A stretch of 7,013 nt of DNA from an uncultured Prevotella sp. (GTDB lineage: Bacteria; Bacteroidota; Bacteroidia; Bacteroidales; Bacteroidaceae). A program made the position numbers and the translations under genes. The notes below the pieces were generated by a model. That model did not search any database. It was not told the origin of the DNA and saw nothing but the letters and a program-made list of their open reading frames with translations. Numbering within the stretch: the stretch's first letter is position 1; each line of letters starts with the position of its first letter. The stretch covers positions 1 through 7,013 of the forward strand of contig USFX01000146.1 in assembly GCA_900553965.1 (NCBI GenBank), given 5' to 3'. Shown here piece by piece: positions 1-6,363 of this stretch.

Positions 1-2809
1 GGGAGCTGTTCCATCCTGCCGTTCCGTTGAAACCGACGGACAGGTCACCCAAGGAATATTCCACGTCGAGCCGCTCTTTCAGACGGACGGTGTTGACCGT
101 GCTGCGCTGCGGGGAGACATCAGCGGCAACATCCGACAGGTATGACGCCGCGGAAGTGCGGTCGATGCCGATCAGGTCGACACTGTGGAACCTCGTGAAA
201 TCGGTCTTCGTGGATACTTTCAGATGCTTCTTGCGGTCTATCGGAGTCGAGAACGCGACGTTGGCGTCCAGCCGGTTGTTGCCGTCGACGTTCTGCGGAC
301 GGTACCGGCGCACGCCCGTCGCGGGATTGTACGCATATCCCATAGCCACGGCGTTGAGCACATGCTGATATTTCAGCAAAGCGTTGAACGTGCGCTGCTT
401 GCGCCGGCTGTTGTTGCTGGCCGTGAGACGGAACTGGTGGCGCGTGGTGGTCTTCAGGTCTGGATTGCCGCGCGTGATGTTAAGCGGGTCCTCGTCGTCG
501 GTCAGGTCGAGCAGTCGGACCATGTCGGGCGGTGTCATATTCATATTGTATGACAGTCCGACGCTCCGCTGTCCCTTGTGCCATTTGCGCGTGAACTTCA
601 CATACGGTTCAAAGAGCACGCTGTTGCGGGTGGACCGTCCGTCGTATGCAGCCCGGCGATAGTCCATCGACGTGTGCTTCAGGTTCAGCGGAAGCTTGAA
701 GTAGAAACTGTAGTCACGGTTGTCGTTGCGGAAGTGGCCGGCCGTGAAGTTAAGGCTGAAACGGTGCCACGTGTCCGTCATGTCCTGAAACCAGCTGTTC
801 TGAAGGTCCATCGTCTGGGCGTAATCCTGCTCCGAAGGCAGCTCGCCCAGCGCAGCGTCGTCATCCGGCCCGAAACCGGCAAGCCTGTCCAGACGGTAGA
901 GGGCATAGTCCTTGCGCGTGCGGGTCTGGCCGAACTGATAGGAGGGAATAATCCACGTGTTGCCCGTGATGTAGAATCCATATTGTGCGTACAGGTCGTA
1001 GCGGAACGTACGATCGGGGTCCTGCCGGGAATAACGGTTGCGGTAGTCGGCAGCGGCAAGCGACATCGACGGAAAGTCCTGGCGGTAATGGCTGAAAGTC
1101 TCGCTCTCATAGGTGTCGAAACTGATGTTGGCCGAGAGTTGGAGCATATTCCTGCCACTTGATCCGAAACCATACTGACAGTTGGCGTAGAGACTTGTCT
1201 CAAACTTACGGCTGCCGGAAAGACTTCCGTTCAGAACTCTGTTGACGGCCGTACGGCGCAGGGCAGAGCCCTCGTCAAACGCCCGTATGCTGTCCAAAAG
1301 GGCCTTCGGGTCGGAGGTGGAGAGCGTCGGATCGGCGTTGAACGTGGCGGAGACGGAGGCCGAACGGCTGTCGGTCCGGGAGAACGACAGATGGGGCTCA
1401 AACTCGATGAACGTCCGGAAGTCGGGATGAAAATAGAGATTGTGGTATGTCGAGACGCTGACGTCATGCGTCATGGTGCGGGTCTCGCTGCGCGTCCACG
1501 TGTTCTGCTCCGGAAGGAAGTTGACAGCGCTCTTCCGCGAGTGGTTGTCACCGTCGTCGTGGGCCACCGTCACGCTGCCCCTGAACTTATACGCCTCGTC
1601 CCTCTCCTTCACGAGATAGTCCAGACCGACGTCGCGCTTGGTCAACCGGCCCTTGGGCATCTTCTGAGGAGTCCACTCCGAGGTCTCGCCGGGACGTCGG
1701 TCTTCATTCAGATTGTTCATATTGGCGTACACCGAAAGCCGCGAGTGATTGGTGAAACGCAGCGCAAAGGCCCGTGCCATCCATCGCTCGGCAGAGCCGC
1801 TGCCCACTTCGGCATTGGCTATCAGGCCCGTGTTGTACTGACGCTTCAGGTGGACGTCCATCACGAGCGGCTCGTCGCCCGTCTTCATGCCGATGGTTCT
1901 GGCCGCCTCACTCTGCTTTTCATAGACCTTGACGTTCTGCACCATGTAGGACGGAAGATTGTCGAGCATGATGCGTCGGTCCTTCTTGAAGAAGTCCTCG
2001 CCGTTGAGCAGAAGGCTCTCAACGACCCTGCCGTTGACGATAATCTGGCCGTTGGCCTTCAGTTCGGCTCCCGGAAGCTGACGGATGAGGGCGTCGAGCA
2101 TGCTTCCCTCCGAGAGCTGGAAGGCGTCAGCGTTGTAGACCAGCGTGTCACCGCGATATGTGAACTTCACCTTCGTGGCCTTTACGACCACCTCGTTGAG
2201 CTTCACCTCGCGCGCCTTGCGCTGCATGTAGACGGGCTTGAAGTATATCAGCGGCGACTTTCCCGTCAGCGTCATCGGACTGACGCGCAACGACGTCGTC
2301 TCATATCCGTCCATGTCGAAACGCAGGATGCGGCCGTTGGAGCGCAGAGGCATCTCCAGATACCAGCACGTCTTCTCGTTGAGCACCTGCGAGCCAGTGA
2401 CGGTTGTCGCAATGACCTCCGTGCTGTCGGCGTTGAGCATGGTCACCTTGACTCCCTTGAGAACCTCACGGGTTATCAGATTGCGCACATTTCCATATAT
2501 ATGGCCTGTCCTGTCGCGCCGCTTTCTGTATTGTACGAGGATGGTTCTTCCCCGCTCCTTCACCCTGACGGGCTGTTCGGCCGTCACCGCCGCCACGGCT
2601 TCGGGTATGGTCAGACCGTTGAAACGCGCGGTCACACGGCAGTTCTCCAACTCGTTATGGATGAAGACGATGTCATTGTCCTTGGCCTCGCGGCTTAGCG
2701 TGGTGAGCACCTCGGCCAGCGGGGCGTTGCGGAAACTATGGCTCACACGTTGAGCCTGTGCCGCGACACACATTGTCAGCAGCACCAAAAACGCTATAAT
2801 ATGTTTCAT
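1..2809 (-). CDS. TonB-dependent-receptor-like outer-membrane beta-barrel protein with STN domain (3' end outside window)
   Basis: The minus frame is open without a stop from the ATG at 2807-2809 to the left edge: 936 codons, C-terminus missing. Residues 1-19 look like a Sec signal peptide (MKHIIAFLVL, then hydrophobic residues ending in AQA before Q20). The Cys at 14 has no lipobox, so this is not a lipoprotein. Residues about 24-92 resemble an STN domain (HSFRNAPLAEVLTTLSREA), the part of signalling receptors that contacts a FecR-type regulator. About 102-190 resembles a carboxypeptidase-like regulatory beta domain. About 204-300 is a plug-like region (NEVVVKA, DALIRQLPG, LLLNGEDFF, VKVYEKQSE), followed by aromatic-rich barrel strands. 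A receptor-type GNPDLK motif lies near residue 780. The gene starts 34 bp after the anti-sigma gene, so it is probably the regulated output of this operon. The plug form suits the OMP_b-brl_3/outer-membrane beta-barrel family as well as classic TonB receptors. The substrate is not evident and no SusD-like partner is visible. Confidence 0.88.
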   Translation of the reverse strand, partial: MKHIIAFLVLLTMCVAAQAQRVSHSFRNAPLAEVLTTLSREAKDNDIVFIHNELENCRVTARFNGLTIPEAVAAVTAEQPVRVKERGRTILVQYRKRRDRTGHIYGNVRNLITREVLKGVKVTMLNADSTEVIATTVTGSQVLNEKTCWYLEMPLRSNGRILRFDMDGYETTSLRVSPMTLTGKSPLIYFKPVYMQRKAREVKLNEVVVKATKVKFTYRGDTLVYNADAFQLSEGSMLDALIRQLPGAELKANGQIIVNGRVVESLLLNGEDFFKKDRRIMLDNLPSYMVQNVKVYEKQSEAARTIGMKTGDEPLVMDVHLKRQYNTGLIANAEVGSGSAERWMARAFALRFTNHSRLSVYANMNNLNEDRRPGETSEWTPQKMPKGRLTKRDVGLDYLVKERDEAYKFRGSVTVAHDDGDNHSRKSAVNFLPEQNTWTRSETRTMTHDVSVSTYHNLYFHPDFRTFIEFEPHLSFSRTDSRSASVSATFNADPTLSTSDPKALLDSIRAFDEGSALRRTAVNRVLNGSLSGSRKFETSLYANCQYGFGSSGRNMLQLSANISFDTYESETFSHYRQDFPSMSLAAADYRNRYSRQDPDRTFRYDLYAQYGFYITGNTWIIPSYQFGQTRTRKDYALYRLDRLAGFGPDDDAALGELPSEQDYAQTMDLQNSWFQDMTDTWHRFSLNFTAGHFRNDNRDYSFYFKLPLNLKHTSMDYRRAAYDGRSTRNSVLFEPYVKFTRKWHKGQRSVGLSYNMNMTPPDMVRLLDLTDDEDPLNITRGNPDLKTTTRHQFRLTASNNSRRKQRTFNALLKYQHVLNAVAMGYAYNPATGVRRYRPQNVDGNNRLDANVAFSTPIDRKKHLKVSTKTDFTRFHSVDLIGIDRTSAASYLSDVAADVSPQRSTVNTVRLKERLDVEYSLGDLSVGFNGTAGWNSS

Positions 2810-2843
2810 CGGAACTCTTCCTGTTATATCATTTCCACCTGTC

Positions 2844-3548
2844 TTATTCCTCCCCGTTGCCGTCCGGTCCGTCATTCTCTTCTTCCTCGGCGACGATGAC
2901 GCGCTTGCCGTCGACACGGATGCTGATGCCGTCAAAGCCGTTGACAACTTCTATCAAGTCGCCTAATCCGCGGCTGCGGTCCCATTTCAGGTGGAAGCGC
3001 AGCGTGCGCAGCCCGTCGTCCGCATATTCCGCCGTGACGCCATAGTGGTCCGAGACGTCGTTCATGATGCTGTCAAGCCGCGAATCCTCATAGACGACAA
3101 TGTCCCCGGCGACGGCACTATGCGGCGCGACCAACACGCTGTCAACGGGATGACGTCCGTCGTCCGTCGTCTGCCCGCTCCGAGTGACGACCATGGCCAG
3201 CGCAACACCCGAAAGGATGATGAAGCCGGCACACGCCGCAGCAATCTTACTGCGCCAGAGCGGCACAATCCGGACACGTCCGCCACGGGGCAGCTCGCAC
3301 GAACGGCTTCCGTCGGCTCCATTTTCATCGCCGTCGAAATATTTCGCCGCAAACTTCCTCCATTCCTCGTCCACCACGTCGTCACCGACCTCATGGCCTT
3401 CAGCCATCGCGCGTCCTGCGTCGGAGATGGTCTGATACAGCATCCGGCACTCCTCGTCGCGCATCAGCTCGCTGACGGCCTCGTCCGTGAACCGCTCCGG
3501 ATGTTCCGTGAGCTCTATTATCTTGTCTATCTTTTCTTTTGTCTCCAT
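2844..3548 (-). CDS. FecR-like anti-sigma factor with DUF4974-type C-terminal domain
   Basis: This 234-residue protein starts at an ATG (3546-3548), 21 bp after the sigma-factor stop. Residues 1-75 are cytoplasmic and helical (HPERFTDEAVSELMRDEECR), an N-terminus I associate with Bacteroidales anti-sigma factors. One membrane segment lies at about 101-122 (KIAAACAGFIILSGVALAMV), preceded by Arg and Lys, which fits an N-in, C-out protein. The periplasmic part ends in a compact STN/DUF4974-like domain at about 152-220 (RLDSIMNDVSDHYGV, then RFHLKWDRSRGLGDLIEVVN and a VDGKRVIV strand). The tail is acidic. The expected role is to hold the upstream ECF sigma factor at the inner membrane and release it when the receptor's STN domain signals. 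It is short beside many FecR proteins (300 or more residues): only about 30 residues separate the membrane helix from the C-terminal domain, so the central FecR beta domain appears to be missing. The assignment rests on layout, membrane topology and C-terminal pattern. Confidence 0.85.
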   Translation of the reverse strand: METKEKIDKIIELTEHPERFTDEAVSELMRDEECRMLYQTISDAGRAMAEGHEVGDDVVDEEWRKFAAKYFDGDENGADGSRSCELPRGGRVRIVPLWRSKIAAACAGFIILSGVALAMVVTRSGQTTDDGRHPVDSVLVAPHSAVAGDIVVYEDSRLDSIMNDVSDHYGVTAEYADDGLRTLRFHLKWDRSRGLGDLIEVVNGFDGISIRVDGKRVIVAEEEENDGPDGNGEE

Positions 3549-3569
3549 TGTTGTCTGCCTTTCTTTTTT

Positions 3570-4088
3570 CTATCGGTTAAACTTTTCCTTGAGTTTCTCA
3601 ATGCCCTGGGCGATGTGCTTGTAGACCGCCGCAAGGCTGATGCCGCAGCTTTCCGCAATGTCACGGCAGTTGAGCTGTTCGTCATACCTCATCCTGATTA
3701 TGTCGCGCGTCCGCGGCGTCAGTCCGCTGTCGATGACCCGGCGTATGTCGTCCAGCCGCCGCTCCTCCTGCTCCATCTCCTCGGGCGTACGTCCCGTGTC
3801 AACGTTCAGCGGCAGCGCCTTCTCCAGCCTATCGGCCGTCTTTTTCTTTTCGACGGCGTTGAGACAGCGGTTTCTGACGGCCATGAGCAGATAGGCCCGT
3901 TCCACCCGGCCGTCCGGTCCGCCGTCAGCAACTTCCGCCGGCCGCTCCCTGTCGAGCAGGCCGGCAAAAACATCGCTCACGGCGTCGCGGGCCTCCTCGT
4001 CATCACGCAGGATTCCTCTGGCCAGACGGTACATCGCTGCATAATGACTGCGGAAAAGCCGTTCCGTTTCAGTCTTGTCAATCTTCAT
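3570..4088 (-). CDS. ECF-type RNA polymerase sigma-70 factor
   Basis: The 172-residue protein is counted from the ATG at 4086-4088. The frame stays open to a TTG at 4137-4139, but those 17 extra residues (NFPLPACLNSKTNRER) do not fit the family, and a GA-rich stretch (GAGAGCGA) lies just before the ATG. Sigma region 2 spans about 10-83 (LFRSHYAAMYRLARGILRDD, then ARDAVSDVFAGLL and YLLMAVRNRCLNAVEKKK). Region 4 spans about 115-168 (LTPRTRDIIRMRYDEQLNCR, then the helix-turn-helix IAESCGISLAAVYKHIAQGI), and the linker is acidic. The size is normal for an ECF factor. It is the first gene of the operon with the anti-sigma factor and receptor. By analogy with FecI-FecR-FecA systems it should direct RNA polymerase to the receptor gene, and perhaps its own promoter, once freed from the membrane regulator. 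The regulon cannot be inferred further. Confidence 0.9.
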   Translation of the reverse strand: MKIDKTETERLFRSHYAAMYRLARGILRDDEEARDAVSDVFAGLLDRERPAEVADGGPDGRVERAYLLMAVRNRCLNAVEKKKTADRLEKALPLNVDTGRTPEEMEQEERRLDDIRRVIDSGLTPRTRDIIRMRYDEQLNCRDIAESCGISLAAVYKHIAQGIEKLKEKFNR

Positions 4089-4215
4089 TCGCTCTCGATT
4101 TGTTTTACTGTTAAGACAGGCCGGCAAGGGAAAATTCAACCCCTCGGAACAATTTATTTCTTCTTTCTTTCCTGATTTGTCTCATAGACAGATACTATTT
4201 CCGATGATTATGCCG

Positions 4216-4243
4216 CAAAGTTACACAATATTCAATAAAACAC
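4216..4243 (-). promoter_or_regulatory. Bacteroidota-type promoter for the sigma/anti-sigma/receptor operon
   Basis: On the minus strand, TAACTTTG (4223 to 4216) matches the Bacteroidota -7 consensus TAnnTTTG exactly. A T-rich GTGTTTT (4243 to 4237) starts 20 bp upstream, near the expected -33 element, though it is not a perfect TTTG. Transcription would start near 4209, leaving a leader of about 120 nt before the sigma-factor ATG at 4088. The position and orientation suit the operon. Whether housekeeping or ECF sigma uses it cannot be told. Confidence 0.6.
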
Positions 4244-4542
4244 GCCAGAAGACTGTCCGGAACTCAAATCTATATTTAATCTGTGTCAATCTGAAATACA
4301 AATAACACACACAAGCAAATCAACAACATGATGAAAACCCTATGTAACGTCTCTATGGTTCACGCTGTAGCGGGTTTACAATCACGGGGAAGACTATGAT
4401 GAGACTTATAGAGAGTGTTGCAACACTATCTCTGCAAATTCCTTCATCATCTTCCGGGCATCCGTGATTTGCAGTTATTTGCAATCCGCATAAGTTTTTT
4501 TTATAATTGTCCCATCATGCCACATAATACAATAATAAACAT
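4244..4542. other. Intergenic spacer with palindrome and TTTGCA repeats, no gene seen
   Basis: AT-rich spacer between two divergent promoter-like boxes, with no credible reading frame on either strand. It holds a near-palindrome at 4410-4431, an 8-bp inverted pair CTGCAAAT (4432-4439) and ATTTGCAG (4467-4474), a further ATTTGCAA (4477-4484), and a run of eight T at 4495-4502. The T run is preceded by only a weak stem (TTAT/ATAA plus GC/GC around AATCC), so a terminator is possible but poorly supported. Confidence 0.5.
4410..4431. repeat. 22-bp near-perfect palindrome centred on TTGCAA
   Basis: The core AGTGTTGCAACACT (4414-4427) is a perfect 14-bp palindrome. After one mismatched pair (G4413/A4428) the symmetry continues for three more pairs (AGA 4410-4412 with TCT 4429-4431). 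With no loop it suits a dimeric DNA-binding protein or a recombinase better than an RNA hairpin. It lies about 190 bp upstream of the operon promoter and 110 bp upstream of the RNA promoter candidate. Confidence 0.55.
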
Positions 4543-4550
4543 TATCTTTG
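4543..4550 (+). promoter_or_regulatory. Bacteroidota -7 box upstream of the candidate structured RNA
   Basis: TATCTTTG is an exact TAnnTTTG match, in the familiar context ATTATCTTTGCA. A start near 4556 would follow. No good -33 TTTG lies about 20 bp upstream (the sequence there is ATAATACAATAATAAACA), so support rests on the -7 box and on its place at the edge between AT-rich spacer and the GC-richer folded stretch. An exact match is expected by chance a few times in a window this size. Confidence 0.5.
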
Positions 4551-4555
4551 CAGTC

Positions 4556-5036
4556 GGATCATGTATGCCTTAAGATGAAGGCTGTCAACGTTAGACGTGT
4601 CTTCCATGACAGCAGATAAGGCAGCCCACGCCGGGTTGAGTGCGGTTGCGTTTAACCGTATGAAGCGGGCTTGGGGCGGGAAAAATGGTCCGGACATATT
4701 GAAGGCGTTTATCTGACGCTCTGTTTGAGACCCACAGGAATCTTGCAAACTCCGATATTATAGTCTTGAACTAAGCCAACGGTAGATGTCCCGGGTGTGA
4801 TTATATCATCTCGCGGAGAGTTCGCAGGTGCGGACTGTACCCCTTCGGTACAGGTAAGTTGCCGGCAGAAAGCTCCGCCGAGGGACGATTAATTCATATC
4901 GGCGTGGGCTCTGACGTTGTCTGTTCAACTATAATAGGCAATGCAAGAGCCTCTGTGGGTGGAACAGACAGCAAGACGGTTCCACGCTTAAACCATTACT
5001 TGTTTTGTAAGTTTCTGTAAATCAAAAGAAACTTTA
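4556..5036 (+). ncRNA. Candidate large structured non-coding RNA, family not recognised
   Basis: No plausible protein is encoded on either strand, yet the stretch is GC-richer than its flanks and holds a mutually compatible set of helices. Helix A, 4623-4634 with 4899-4910, has 11 Watson-Crick pairs plus one G-U (AGCCCACGCCG with CGGCGTGGGCT). Inside it lie 4640-4646/4653-4659 (TGCGGTT/AACCGTA), 4688-4697/4786-4796 (one bulged C, G-U ends), 4704-4708/4716-4720, 4721-4724/4734-4737, 4810-4818/4873-4882 (9 bp, one bulged C) and 4835-4841/4847-4853 (CTGTACC/GGTACAG). A 5' hairpin (4581-4586/4608-4613) and a 3' helix of 11 bp (4916-4926/4962-4972, one G-U) flank the domain. The plus strand is preferred because of the TAnnTTTG box at 4543 and terminator-like hairpins after 5009. 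I do not see the conserved cores of RNase P RNA, tmRNA, SRP RNA, a group I intron, or a GNRA-capped group II domain V. It converges with the truncated helicase gene. The function is unknown; the 5' and 3' ends are estimates. Confidence 0.55.
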
Positions 5037-5067
5037 TATCATCAAGGATAAATGATACCATAAAGTT
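5009..5067. terminator. Overlapping terminator-like hairpins between convergent transcripts
   Basis: Two stems share bases. AAGTTTCT (5009-5016) pairs with AGAAACTT (5027-5034) around a 10-nt loop and would end the plus-strand RNA, although its T tail is weak. AACTTTA (5030-5036) pairs with TAAAGTT (5061-5067), extended by TATCAT (5037-5042) with ATGATA (5052-5057). Read on the minus strand this second stem is followed by TTCTTTT, so it could terminate the helicase fragment that ends at 5143. The stems are AT-rich and exclude each other. Confidence 0.4.
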
Positions 5068-5142
5068 CCCAACTACTATCAAAAGAATCTTCTTGTCATT
5101 AATGAATGTAACTGTTAATAGTTTCACATATTCCTCCATAAT

Positions 5143-6282
5143 TCACGATTTACATTTATTAACGCTGCGAACATATATATTCAGCAAATCATTGGCTATG
5201 AATGCATCGTTTATTCTCATGACATTATTATCCTCAGTGTTGTATCCGAAGAAATTGATGTTGCCATACCAGACTATAGATTTATCGATTATGGCACATT
5301 GTATGGATAAGTCTTCATCACACAGAACTTCTATACCATATTTCTGTAATTCGTTCTCGTTATATCCTTGTTCTTTGATGCGTATAACCACTTCAATACC
5401 ATTCGCCATAAGGTCTCTTAACAGAGATATTAAGCGAGGAGTATATTTGTACTTTATCCTTTTGCAGGAGATGACTATGCTATGCTTTGTAACAATCAGG
5501 TCTTTGCGGAATGGTTCTGAAAAAGTCAGACCATCATAAATCAGTTCTTGCTTCAACTCTTCGTTTCCTTCCGATGATTTGGGAACACCGTAACCAACGG
5601 AAGCATAACCTTTCAATCTCTTGCGATACATGGAATCGCAAAGAGGTACACGAATGTCTATATAATCATATATGCGCACTTCATTCTTGTTGTCATAATC
5701 TCGGTGCAGTCTACCTGCATATTGTGCTATATTTCCTTTCCATGAGATAGGCAATGCGAGAAACAATGTGTCAAGCCGGGGATAATCAAAACCTTCGCCT
5801 ATATATTTGCCTGTGGCAATTATTATCAATGATTCTGTAGCAGGAATTTCTTCTAATTTCTCCATAGCCTGCCTTTTCTCTTTTGCAGAATCCGCTCCTA
5901 TGAGAGATACCACGTGATTAGCGTAAGGGGATAACATTTCTGCCAATACTCTTACATGGGATGTTAAGTTCGTGAGTATAATTGGAGTCCTGCCATCATT
6001 GATAGCTTTTCTCACATCATCAACAATTAGTTTGTTCCTCATTTCGTCTGTTGCCAATGCTTCTACGATTTGAGTGTAGGTCTTTGTTTCTGACGAAACA
6101 TTACGGAATGATGTAAAGCGTGGTATGAGTGTACGGACAAAATTCTGCCGATTCATTTGGCTTTTAGCATCAGCAGTATATCTGATTTTTCCGCACTGCA
6201 TATATAATCCGCAAAACGAAATGTTCGTACTTTTTTGAACAAAATGTTCTTTTCCATAAAACGAAATGTACTCTAACGACAC
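5143..6282 (-). pseudogene. N-terminally truncated SF2 helicase with PLD-like C-terminal domain (TOTE-type helicase remnant)
   Basis: The frame gives 379 residues from a GTG at 6280-6282. That codon lies in a terminator stem, so the first ATG, at 6199-6201 (352 residues), is the likelier start. Similarity to Bacteroidales DEAD/DEAH helicases begins near residue 26 (LYMQCGKIRYTADAKSQ, IPRFTSFR), which normally follows the TATPxR motif of lobe 1. Walker A, DEAH and TAT motifs are absent. Lobe 2 is intact: motif IV near 99-110 (TPIILTNLTSHV), motif V at 156-166 (ATGKYIGEGFD), and motif VI with arginine fingers at 187-195 (QYAGRLHRD). Residues about 267-370 resemble a phospholipase-D-like domain (AIIDKSIVWYGNINFFGYN), but the H-x-K positions read S326 and Q328. 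Family members I recall are much longer and carry helicase lobe 1, often with a TOTE archaeo-eukaryotic primase domain; these occur in mobile and conflict systems. Without lobe 1 it cannot be an ATP-driven helicase. It could be a decaying relic or a retained lobe-2/PLD protein. Its composition is AT-richer than the signalling operon. Confidence 0.72.
6213..6269. repeat. Three AAC-N5-GTT repeats at about 22-bp spacing
   Basis: AAAACGAAATGT occurs at 6213-6224 and 6258-6269. A diverged copy, AACAAAATGT (6238-6247), lies between them. The middle copy is part of a perfect 13-bp inverted repeat, GAACA-AAA-TGTTC (6237-6249). The first copy keeps AAC/GTT and the third has AAC/GTA. The 22-23 bp step is about two helical turns. 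The set fills the stretch between the terminator and the point where helicase similarity begins, so it could be an operator array or arm/core sites of a recombinase. Confidence 0.5.
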
Positions 6283-6320
6283 AAAAACGAGATTCGAAGT
6301 CTATCCGAATCTCGTTTTTG
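6282..6320 (-). terminator. Strong intrinsic terminator downstream of the LRR-like gene
   Basis: CAAAAACGAGATTCG (6282-6296) and CGAATCTCGTTTTTG (6306-6320) form a perfect 15-bp stem with a 9-nt loop. Read on the minus strand it ends in TTTTT, 43 bp after the stop of the gene at 6364. The A run on the other arm makes it usable in both directions. It would insulate the helicase remnant from transcription coming from the right. Confidence 0.85.
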
Positions 6321-6363
6321 TTATCATGATTAACAGTTCTATTCACATACAGAATATAGGATA

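Noticed and set aside
1391..2698. A 435-codon open frame on the plus strand
   Set aside because: It lies wholly antisense to the receptor gene, whose frame has signal peptide, STN and plug signatures. Long antisense frames are usual in GC-rich genes, and its residues show no domain pattern.
2750..2809. Receptor as a lipoprotein because of Cys14
   Set aside because: The residues before the Cys (LLTM) do not form a lipobox, and an AQA signal-peptidase I site lies just after it.
4089..4139. An upstream TTG start adding 17 residues to the sigma factor
   Set aside because: The extra residues do not look like an ECF N-terminus, TTG is a poorer start, and the ATG at 4088 directly precedes the normal region 2 helix.
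4075..4305. A 76-codon plus-strand frame across the sigma promoter
   Set aside because: It overlaps the sigma gene start and its promoter, has no ribosome binding site, and its composition is that of a spacer.
4477..4502. Plus-strand terminator before the T run at 4495-4502
   Set aside because: The stem is only TTAT/ATAA plus two G-C pairs with a bulge, and no plus-strand gene lies upstream to be terminated.
4542..4748. A 68-codon minus-strand frame
   Set aside because: It starts at TTG, has no recognisable motif or ribosome binding site, and overlaps the folded RNA candidate and its promoter box.
4556..4990. RNase P RNA, tmRNA, SRP RNA, group I or group II intron
   Set aside because: No GAGGAAAGTCC/ACAGAA core of rnpB, no tRNA-like ends or tag frame of tmRNA, no SRP tetraloop domain. 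GTGCGG occurs twice and GAGCC...CGGTTC occurs at 4947-4982, which recalls group II domain V, but the length, the loop (no GNRA) and the bulge do not fit, and no reverse transcriptase is present.
5093..5539. A 148-codon plus-strand frame
   Set aside because: It is mostly antisense to the PLD-like part of the helicase remnant and has no domain pattern of its own.
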